NCBI GenBank assembly: GCA_020217265.1
Contig: JAIWOS010000038.1
Coordinates: forward strand, 1 to 11,515
From: Thiobacillus sp.
Lineage (GTDB): Bacteria > Pseudomonadota > Gammaproteobacteria > Burkholderiales > Thiobacillaceae
Direction: 5' to 3'
Length of the DNA stretch: 11,515 nucleotides
Position 1 is the first letter of the stretch, and every line of letters starts with the position of its first letter. Under the pieces are notes generated by a model. The model saw only the letters and a list, made by a program, of their open reading frames with translations. It made no database searches and was not told the origin of the DNA. A program made the position numbers and the translations under genes. Below are positions 1-4,301 of the stretch, piece by piece.

Positions 1-2
1 AA

Positions 3-392
3 GCCGACGCCCGCGCGCGCGCGTTCGCCCTGCTCGAACGGCTCGGCATCGCCCAGCACGCCCACCGGCTGGCCAGGCACCTGCCCTACGGCGACCAGCG
101 CCGGCTCGAAATCGCCCGCGCGCTGGCGAGCGAGCCCGTGCTGCTGGCGCTCGACGAACCGGCGGCGGGCATGAACCCGGCCGAGCGCGCCGCGCTGCGC
201 GAACTCCTGCTGCAATTGCAGGCGGACGGGCTCACCCTGCTATTGATCGAGCACGACGTGAAGCTGGTCATGGGCTTGTGCACGCGGCTGGCCGTACTCG
301 ACTACGGGGTGAAAATCGCTGAAGGCACGCCCGAGGCGGTCAGCCGCGATCCGCGCGTCATCGCCGCCTACCTGGGGGACGAGACGGCATGA
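3..392 (+). CDS. livG: LivG-like ABC transporter ATP-binding protein (partial, 5' end missing)
   Basis: This is the C-terminal 129 residues of an ABC ATPase; the reading frame is open from the window edge, so the start and the Walker A motif lie outside. Seen in the sequence: an ABC signature region of the LivG type (LPYGDQRRLEIARAL), directly followed by Walker B (VLLALDEPAAGMNP) and the switch histidine in LLIEHDVKLVMGLC. The sequence LDEPAAGMNP with a YG(D/Q)QRRLEIAR signature is typical of LivG, one of two cytoplasmic ATPases of the branched-chain amino-acid (HAAT) importer family, which also handles amides and urea. The stop codon overlaps the livF start (ATGA), so the two are translationally coupled. 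The true substrate cannot be told without the binding protein, which would be upstream. An internal ATG at 138 lies inside the ATPase core and is not the start. Confidence 0.93.
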   Translation, partial: ADARARAFALLERLGIAQHAHRLARHLPYGDQRRLEIARALASEPVLLALDEPAAGMNPAERAALRELLLQLQADGLTLLLIEHDVKLVMGLCTRLAVLDYGVKIAEGTPEAVSRDPRVIAAYLGDETA

Positions 393-1108
393 ATGCGCTC
401 TTGCACGTCAGCGGACTGACCGTGGCCTACGGCGGCATCCAGGCGGTGCGCGACCTCAGCCTGCACGTCGCGGCCGGCGAAATGGTCTGCCTCATCGGCG
501 CCAACGGCGCCGGCAAGACCACCGCGCTCAAGGCCATCTGCGGGCTCGTTCCGCCACGAGCCGGTAGCGTGGAGTTCGACGGCCAGCCGCTCGTGGGGCT
601 GCCGGCCCACCAGATTGCGCGCCGCGGCCTGGCGCTGGTGCCGGAGGGGCGGGGCGTCTTCCCGCGCATGTCGGTCGCGGAGAACCTGATGATGGGCGCC
701 TACGCCCGGCGCGATCGCGCCGCCGTCGCCCACGATCTCGACCGGGTCTACGCCCTGCTGCCGCGCCTGACCGAGCGCCGCGCGCAGCCCGCCGGCCTGC
801 TCTCCGGCGGCGAACAACAGATGCTGGCGCTGGGACGCGCGATGATGGCGCGGCCGCGCCTGCTGCTGCTCGACGAACCGAGCATGGGGCTCGCCCCCCT
901 CATGGTGAAGGCCGTGTTTGACATCATCCGGCAGATCGCCCGCGATGGCGTCGCCGTCCTGCTGATCGAGCAGAACGCCCATCTGGCGCTGAAAACCTGC
1001 GCCCGCGGCTACGTCATGGAAAACGGCGCCCGCCTGCTGGACGGGCCGGCGTCACGCCTGGCCGCCGACCCCGCGGTGCGCCAGGCCTATCTCGGCGAAC
1101 AAACGTAG
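389..1108 (+). CDS. livF: LivF-like ABC transporter ATP-binding protein
   Basis: Complete 239-residue ATPase, the normal LivF length. Visible motifs in order: Walker A GANGAGKTT at residues 37-45, Q-loop region with the LivF-typical VPEGRGVFPRMSV (about 84-96), signature LSGGEQQ (138-144), Walker B LLLLDEPSMGL (158-168) and the switch His in LLIEQNAH (198). LivF pairs with LivG on the cytoplasmic face of the LivHM permease and powers import by ATP hydrolysis. The start ATG overlaps the livG stop by four bases, and a purine-rich GGGGGA lies about 12 bases upstream. This is the last gene of the operon; the next gene begins 148 bases later with its own promoter. Substrate (Leu/Ile/Val, short amides or urea) cannot be decided from the ATPases alone. 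Confidence 0.95.
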   Translation: MNALLHVSGLTVAYGGIQAVRDLSLHVAAGEMVCLIGANGAGKTTALKAICGLVPPRAGSVEFDGQPLVGLPAHQIARRGLALVPEGRGVFPRMSVAENLMMGAYARRDRAAVAHDLDRVYALLPRLTERRAQPAGLLSGGEQQMLALGRAMMARPRLLLLDEPSMGLAPLMVKAVFDIIRQIARDGVAVLLIEQNAHLALKTCARGYVMENGARLLDGPASRLAADPAVRQAYLGEQT

Positions 1109-1164
1109 CAAACATGCTACATGGTACAAACGTGCCCCAAGGGGATGGGCGATTTACGTTTGTT
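1098..1164. repeat. Inverted/direct repeat set (ACAAACGT family) after livF
   Basis: AACAAACGTA at 1098-1107, overlapping the livF stop codon, is the exact reverse complement of TACGTTTGTT at 1155-1164. A third copy, ACAAACGT at 1126-1133, lies between them in the same orientation as the first. Either upstream copy can pair with the downstream arm, so two alternative hairpins are possible; the arm is followed by TTTTC, so a weak terminator for livF is conceivable. The downstream arm also overlaps the predicted -35 of the next gene, so a protein operator is equally possible. A further perfect 6-bp hairpin (GTAGCA-AACA-TGCTAC) is at 1105-1120. Confidence 0.55.
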
Positions 1165-1189
1165 TTCGATAAACAGCATATGCTAATAT
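1160..1189 (+). promoter_or_regulatory. Predicted sigma-70 promoter of the Met-rich repeat gene
   Basis: TTGTTT at 1160-1165 (-35), 18-bp spacer, then TAATAT at 1184-1189 (-10) preceded by TG one base upstream (an extended -10). A 10-bp perfect palindrome AGCATATGCT (1175-1184) overlaps the extended -10 and could be an operator. The stretch is clearly AT-richer than its surroundings. Expected transcription start near 1196, giving a leader of about 60 bases before the ATG at 1257, which has a TGGAG ribosome-binding site at 1247-1251. Confidence 0.6.
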
Positions 1190-1256
1190 TCTTCTCGCTC
1201 ATACGAGTTGCTTATCCCGGTAGTTCCAATTCAATAACGTTTATCCTGGAGTTCAT

Positions 1257-1973
1257 ATGACCCTCGCCAAACTGACCGCTGCGCTGATCGCCGCTGCCGT
1301 TTCCTCCGCCGCGTTCGCCAACGGCACCGCCCCGGCCGCCGCCGCCACGCCCACCACCGCCGAAGCCTGGGTTGCCAAGATGACCGACCCGACCCAGAAC
1401 GCCTCCGCGTTCAAGGATCCCAAGACCTTCGTGCCCTGGATGGTTGCCGTGACCGATCCCGCCACCGCGATGGCCATGACCAACGCGATGATGAATCCCC
1501 AGACCTCGCTGAACATGATGACCGGCATGATGAACCCGGCCACCATGACCAACTACATGCAGTTCATGGACCCCGCCGTTTCCATGAAGTGGATGGCCGC
1601 CGCGATGGATCCCAACTTCTACACCGCCGCCATGGCGCCCTTCATGAACCCCAACCTGTACATGAAGTGGATGATGGCCCCGATGGATCCGCGCGCCATG
1701 CAGATGGGCATGCAGATGATGAACCCCGGCCTGTACACCAACTGGATGATGGCCCCCATGAGCCCGCAGGCGATGAACGCCATGATGGCCCCCATGAACC
1801 CCGCCACCTACACCAACTGGATGAACACCGCCGTCAACCCCAACACCTACGGTGCCATGGGTGCGTTCGTGAATCCGGCCACCTACAGCAACGCCGCGCA
1901 GGGCTTCAACCCCTTCGTGTTCATGGCTCCCATGACCGGTGCTGCTCCCGCTGCGCCCGCCGCCCAGAAGTAA
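1257..1973 (+). CDS. Secreted methionine-rich protein with tandem 12-13-residue Asp/Asn-Pro repeats (unknown function)
   Basis: I do not recognise a named family. The 238-residue product starts with a clear Sec signal peptide (K5, hydrophobic stretch, cleavage expected after AFA at 21), so the mature protein is periplasmic or secreted. By my count it has 39 Met and no Cys or His. From residue 44 to 219 it consists of 15 units, each opening with [D/N/S]-P; the gaps between these prolines are 10,13,13,13,12,13,13,13,12,13,12,13,12,12. The rough consensus is [DN]P-x-x-[YFM]-x-x-W-M-x-x-x-M. It ends in an Ala/Pro-rich tail. Asp/Asn-Pro is a classic helix N-cap, so each unit may be a short helix and turn. 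The start is fixed by the signal peptide and the TGGAG site 5 bases upstream. It has its own promoter and strong terminator, suggesting high expression. Candidate roles (inference): periplasmic methionine sink for oxidants such as hypochlorite, comparable in idea to MrpX of Azospira; soft-metal (Cu(I)/Ag(I)) thioether binding; or structural. Confidence 0.9.
   Translation: MTLAKLTAALIAAAVSSAAFANGTAPAAAATPTTAEAWVAKMTDPTQNASAFKDPKTFVPWMVAVTDPATAMAMTNAMMNPQTSLNMMTGMMNPATMTNYMQFMDPAVSMKWMAAAMDPNFYTAAMAPFMNPNLYMKWMMAPMDPRAMQMGMQMMNPGLYTNWMMAPMSPQAMNAMMAPMNPATYTNWMNTAVNPNTYGAMGAFVNPATYSNAAQGFNPFVFMAPMTGAAPAAPAAQK
1386..1913 (+). repeat. Tandem about 39-bp coding repeat (15 units)
   Basis: Codons for residues 44-219 of the Met-rich protein form a degenerate tandem repeat with a 36-39-base period. 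Recent duplication is visible at DNA level: the 16-mer ATGATGGCCCCCATGA occurs at 1746-1761 and 1782-1797 (36 bases apart), and TACACCAACTGGATGA at 1734-1749 and 1809-1824 (75 bases, two units apart). The central units are the most alike; the first and last are more diverged and have fewer Met. Confidence 0.85.
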
Positions 1974-1989
1974 TTCTGCGGCTTGCTGA

Positions 1990-2019
1990 AAAAACCCCCG
2001 GCCTGTGCCGGGGGTTTTT
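1990..2019 (+). terminator. Strong rho-independent terminator
   Basis: Perfect stem CCCCCGGC (1995-2002) / GCCGGGGG (2007-2014) with loop CTGT, extended by five A:T pairs (1990-1994 with 2015-2019) and ending in a T5 run. It lies 16 bases after the stop of the Met-rich gene, and separates it from its paralogue downstream. Confidence 0.95.
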
Positions 2020-2068
2020 GTGCTTCCGGACGCCGTACCGGCGTGCCTGACGAAGCCTGGAGACAAGA

Positions 2069-2707
2069 ATGATGTTTCGTCGCATGTTGCTGGCCCTGTT
2101 GCTGGCCACCCCCATTGCCGCAGCCTGGGCTGAGCCGGCTGCGAAGGAAAATTCCGCCGCGCGCATCGAGCGCATGCTCGACCTGCGCGACAACGCCAGC
2201 CTGGTGCGCGACCCGCAGCGGGCGCTCGAAATGGCCGACGCGATGACCGAGCCCGAATTCATCGTCGCCGCCATGGCCATGAGCGCCAATCCGGACGTCT
2301 GGCTGAAGGCCATGGAGCACGCCGGCGCGCCGGGTGTGCCCAAAAACCTGTCCCGCATGGCCGACCCCGAGATGCTGGCCGACTGGTTTTATTCGTCGAT
2401 CGACCCGCAGTTCCAGCAGGCCATCGTGAGCCGCATGCTCGACCCCAAGAAATCGCAGCGCTGGATGCAGAGCATGGCCAATCCGCGCTTCTACATGAAC
2501 GCGCTGGCGATGATGAACCCGGCGACGCCCATGCAGTGGATGAAGGTTACCGCCGACGGCCGCATGATCGCGCCCATGCAGCCCTGGTTCGACCCCAAGA
2601 CCTATCTCAACTGGATGCGCCTGCCCGTGCCCGACAGCGCGACTGCCAAGAAGGCCGAACCGCTGCCCGGCGCCGCCTACGGCTGGAAGCCGCCGCAGCG
2701 CTACTGA
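2069..2707 (+). CDS. Secreted Asp/Asn-Pro repeat protein, paralogue of the preceding gene (unknown function)
   Basis: This is a 212-residue protein with an N-terminal signal peptide (RR at 4-5, hydrophobic 7-18, likely cleavage after AWA at 21). From residue 48 it carries the same 13-residue register as its neighbour: D48P, E61P, N74P, a degenerate slot at A87P, D99P, D112P, D125P, N138P, N150P, a slot at D163G, then D175P. WM or WL pairs recur at similar places in several units (RWM, QWM, NWM). Met is lower (22 residues), charged residues are more frequent, and there is again no Cys. It ends with a Pro/Lys/Tyr-rich tail. The start is supported by TGGAG about 8 bases upstream; a second ATG follows at once. 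The strong terminator at 1990-2019 lies only 50 bases upstream, so this gene is either read by read-through or from a promoter I cannot identify. Its 3' end overlaps the convergent ygfA by 7 bases. Function unknown; the two genes are probably an old tandem duplication that has diverged. Confidence 0.88.
   Translation: MMFRRMLLALLLATPIAAAWAEPAAKENSAARIERMLDLRDNASLVRDPQRALEMADAMTEPEFIVAAMAMSANPDVWLKAMEHAGAPGVPKNLSRMADPEMLADWFYSSIDPQFQQAIVSRMLDPKKSQRWMQSMANPRFYMNALAMMNPATPMQWMKVTADGRMIAPMQPWFDPKTYLNWMRLPVPDSATAKKAEPLPGAAYGWKPPQRY
2210..2596 (+). repeat. Degenerate 13-residue repeat region of the paralogue
   Basis: Codons for residues 48-176. Eleven repeat slots can be placed at 12-13-residue spacing, two of which have lost the Asp/Asn-Pro opening (A87-P88 and D163-G164) but keep the register exactly. 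At DNA level the units are much more diverged than those in the preceding gene. Confidence 0.75.
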
Positions 2708-3282
2708 GCGAAGCGGTAGAGCCGGCGTTCCGTCAATACCGCGTCCAGCGGCATGTCCCACGGATCGTGGGGCAGGCGGTCCACCTTCTGGCACTCGTAG
2801 GCCACGCCGACCAGGCGCGGCTTGCGCCAGTGCCGCCGATGCCGCATGAAGGCAAGCGTCGCATCGTAGTAGCCCCCCCCCATGCCCAGCCGGTGACCGG
2901 CGAGGTCGAAGCCGACCAGCGGCATCAACAACACGTCGAGCTGGCGTGCGCTCAAGGCGCGCGCATCGATCGGTTCCGGAATGCCGTAGCGGTTCGGCGC
3001 CATTTTCGTGTTTGCCTGCAGGCGGCCGAAGCGCATCACCCGCCCGCGCCGGGGCAGCACTGGCAGGCAGCATTCGCGGCCCATCCACAGCGCCTGGTTC
3101 AGGAGCGGACGCACGTCGAACTCGCCGTGTTGCGGCAGGTAAAAGCCGATGCGCCGCGCGCGCAACAGCACGCCCGCACGCAAAGCCAGCCGGCTCGCGT
3201 CGCGCGCGGCGCGTTTGCGCGCGTGCGGGCCGACGGCGTTGCGGGCGGCCTTGAGCTGGCGTCTGAGTTCGGATTTGTTCAT
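2701..3282 (-). CDS. ygfA: 5-formyltetrahydrofolate cyclo-ligase
   Basis: 193 residues, the usual family length. The enzyme converts 5-formyl-THF to 5,10-methenyl-THF with ATP in the cytoplasm, returning a storage or inhibitory folate to the one-carbon pool. Visible: the N-terminal Lys/Arg segment (LRRQLKAARNAV), FYLPQHGEFDVRPLL (47-61), NRYGIPEP (97-104), and the nucleotide-binding GMGGGYYD (133-140) near the C-terminus, the hallmark of the family. It is the gene directly after 6S RNA, an arrangement known in many proteobacteria (ssrS-ygfA). The best Shine-Dalgarno-like stretch (CGGGGAG, 3300-3294 on this strand) lies 11 bases from the ATG and is also the 3' strand of the 6S RNA closing stem, so ribosome access may depend on RNA processing. 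It converges with the repeat gene at 2069-2707, overlapping it by 7 bases. Confidence 0.95.
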   Translation of the reverse strand: MNKSELRRQLKAARNAVGPHARKRAARDASRLALRAGVLLRARRIGFYLPQHGEFDVRPLLNQALWMGRECCLPVLPRRGRVMRFGRLQANTKMAPNRYGIPEPIDARALSARQLDVLLMPLVGFDLAGHRLGMGGGYYDATLAFMRHRRHWRKPRLVGVAYECQKVDRLPHDPWDMPLDAVLTERRLYRFAQ

Positions 3283-3289
3283 CTAAGGA

Positions 3290-3476
3290 AGGACTCCCCG
3301 CCTGTGCCGTGACCGGCCGCGGACTCTTGAACCGGGGGTTCAAGATGGCTGCGTTCAAAGGCGCTTCGGGCACATGAGACATGTCACGCGCACACCCGCA
3401 CCGGAATAGGACGCTGCCTTGCACGTATGCATTGGTTCAGAGAAATTGCAGCCGACCTCGAACACCGCAGGGAGCG
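3290..3476 (-). ncRNA. ssrS: 6S RNA (RNA polymerase regulator)
   Basis: The 200-base gap between zapA and ygfA holds a 6S RNA on the minus strand. Read 5'-3', it starts CTCCCTGCGGTGTTCG near 3474 and ends GGCACAGGCGGGGAG near 3294. CUCCCUG and CGGGGAG pair as the closing stem, and the conserved 3' hairpin CTTGAACCCCCGGTTCAAG (3344-3326) closely resembles the matching segment of E. coli 6S RNA. 6S RNA mimics an open promoter and binds sigma-70 RNA polymerase in stationary phase; its location upstream of ygfA is the known arrangement. The ends are estimated from pairing and may be a few bases off. A TAAACT -10 sits at the right distance upstream. Confidence 0.88.
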
Positions 3477-3481
3477 GGTCA

Positions 3482-3511
3482 AGTTTAAAAGAGTTTGTCC
3501 TGATCTTCCAG
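3482..3511 (-). promoter_or_regulatory. Possible 6S RNA promoter overlapping the zapA stop codon
   Basis: On the minus strand TAAACT (3487-3482) is a fair -10 hexamer, 7 bases before the inferred 6S 5' end at 3474. Its first three bases are the zapA stop codon TAA. The -35 candidate (TGGAAG, 3510-3505, 17-bp spacer) matches the consensus at only three positions, so this promoter is tentative; 6S RNA may also be processed from the zapA transcript. Confidence 0.4.
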
Positions 3512-3787
3512 CACGGCTTCCAGGAGCGCGTTGCAATGCGCCACCCGCGACCGCGCATCCTCGGTGAATCCGCCTCCGCCTCGGGTGAGCGCCTCGTGCG
3601 CCAGGTTGAGCCCCGCCATGATGGCGATGCGCTCGGCGCCGATGACCTTGCCGCGATCCCGAATCTCGCGCATTTTCTCGTCCAGGTAATCGGCCGCCGC
3701 GATCAGCGCGGATTCCTCCTCGCGCGCGCACGCCACTTTGTAGGCGCGGCCGAGAATGTGGATTTCGATCGAGCGGGCGGTCGTCAT
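3485..3787 (-). CDS. zapA: Cell division protein ZapA
   Basis: 100 residues, normal for ZapA. The N-terminal segment SIEIHILGRAYKVACAREEE followed by LIAAADYLDEKMREIRDRGKVIGAERIAIMAGLNLAHE matches the ZapA globular domain: beta strands, the ILG-x-x-Y-x-V-x-C motif, then a long helix. ZapA is a cytoplasmic Z-ring protein that cross-links FtsZ filaments. The start chosen is the ATG at 3787-3785. It overlaps the stop of the upstream coiled-coil gene by one base (TGATG) and has a good GGAGGA site at suitable distance. A longer open frame reaching 4021 exists but would add about 78 unlike residues covering the upstream gene. The C-terminal part has a short Gly run (GGGG) before the last helix. It is followed directly by 6S RNA. 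Confidence 0.95.
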   Translation of the reverse strand: MTTARSIEIHILGRAYKVACAREEESALIAAADYLDEKMREIRDRGKVIGAERIAIMAGLNLAHEALTRGGGGFTEDARSRVAHCNALLEAVLEDQDKLF

Positions 3788-3984
3788 CAGGCGTCCTCCG
3801 GCAGGGCGTCGAGCAGGGCCTGCAGGCGCTGTTTCGCGGCGTCGAGCCGCGTGGCCAGTTGCTTGTTGTCCTGCTGCGCGCTCAACAACTGCTGGCGCAG
3901 CGCGACGTTTTCGCGGCGCAGGCTCTGGCACAGTTCGGCCACTTCGCGAATCCTGACTTCGAGCGTATCGAGTTCGGCGTGCAT
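3787..3984 (-). CDS. Small coiled-coil protein upstream of zapA (TIGR02449 / ZapB-like)
   Basis: A 65-residue, almost wholly helical protein with heptad spacing of hydrophobic residues (L6, L8, V10, I12, V15, L18, L22 and so on), rich in Gln, Leu and Arg: a short parallel coiled coil. Small proteins of this kind directly before zapA are known in beta- and gammaproteobacteria and are annotated as a ZapB-like family, but direct equivalence to E. coli ZapB is not shown by the sequence. Probably cytoplasmic and linked to Z-ring organisation through ZapA. No Shine-Dalgarno site precedes the ATG; the predicted transcription start lies only two or three bases upstream, so the mRNA may be leaderless. 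First gene of the zapB-like / zapA / ssrS / ygfA transcript. Confidence 0.85.
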   Translation of the reverse strand: MHAELDTLEVRIREVAELCQSLRRENVALRQQLLSAQQDNKQLATRLDAAKQRLQALLDALPEDA

Positions 3985-3992
3985 GGCGGGGA

Positions 3993-4021
3993 ACTATAGG
4001 GGGCGGCGCGCGCAGGGTCAA
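3993..4021 (-). promoter_or_regulatory. Near-consensus sigma-70 promoter for the zapA / 6S RNA / ygfA cluster
   Basis: Minus strand: TTGACC (4021-4016), exactly 17 bases, TATAGT (3998-3993). Five of six bases match at both hexamers with ideal spacing. The expected start at about 3987-3986 is 2-3 bases before the ATG at 3984. Confidence 0.85.
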
Positions 4022-4038
4022 TCACGGATGCGCCCGTC

Positions 4039-4065
4039 AGGCGCGCATGGGTATAATGCGCGCCT
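4039..4065. promoter_or_regulatory. Operator-like inverted repeat enclosing the riboswitch promoter -10
   Basis: AGGCGCGCAT (4039-4048), 7 bases, ATGCGCGCCT (4056-4065): a perfect 10-bp inverted repeat whose centre contains a consensus TATAAT -10 (4052-4057, plus strand). No good -35 is seen 16-18 bases upstream, which is what one expects for an activated or otherwise controlled promoter. A bound dimer here would cover the -10. Transcription would start near 4064, just before the cobalamin riboswitch. Confidence 0.6.
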
Positions 4066-4240
4066 TCAGGTGCCGTGGCGGCGTTCTGTCGCCAGGGTTG
4101 AACGGGAAACAGGTGCGCGCTCGTCGCCAGGCCTGTGCTGCCCCCGCAACGGTAAGCGCTAAACGGTTCGTCACACACGCCACTGGGCTTGCCCGGGAAG
4201 GCGACGAACTTCAGGCGCGAGCCCGGATACCGGCCTGGAC
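4066..4240 (+). promoter_or_regulatory. Cobalamin (B12) riboswitch
   Basis: All landmarks of the adenosylcobalamin-type aptamer occur in order: AACGGGAAACAGGTG at 4101-4115, GCTGCCCCCGCAACGGTAAG at 4137-4156, CCACTGGG...CCCGGGAAGGCG around 4180-4203, and a B12-box-like GAGCCCGGATACCGGCC at 4219-4235. CAGG near 4067 and CCTG near 4234 can form the closing P1 stem. Downstream, GCGCC (4263-4267) can pair with GGCGC (4280-4284), 12 bases before the weak GGGA site of btuB. There is no T-run after it, so control is probably of translation initiation rather than termination. Binding of cobalamin should shut off btuB, and cobO if co-transcribed. Confidence 0.95.
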
Positions 4241-4301
4241 CGTCGCCGACGGATCGTGCAACGCGCCTGCGGGGAACCGGGCGCATCAATCGGGATTTAT
4301 C

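Noticed and set aside
10..25. Alternating CG tract as a Z-DNA or regulatory element
   Set aside because: It lies inside the livG coding frame (Ala/Arg codons) and fits the general GC bias.
1136..1145. CCCCAAGGGG as a terminator for livF
   Set aside because: A two-base loop is not feasible and no T-run follows directly; only the larger repeat set (1098-1164) could serve.
1257..2707. Direct assignment of the repeat proteins to MrpX or to a copper-binding family
   Set aside because: Similarity is only in composition. The specific Asp/Asn-Pro repeat, the absence of msrP or sigma factor genes, and the lack of Cys/His leave the function open.
3788..4021. N-terminal extension of zapA to 4021
   Set aside because: The extra residues match no ZapA, overlap the coiled-coil gene and its promoter, and the internal ATG has a GGAGGA site.
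4047..4301. Upstream extension of the btuB reading frame to an ATG at 4047
   Set aside because: It would translate through the -10 element and the cobalamin riboswitch. The ATG at 4302 is followed at once by a signal peptide.
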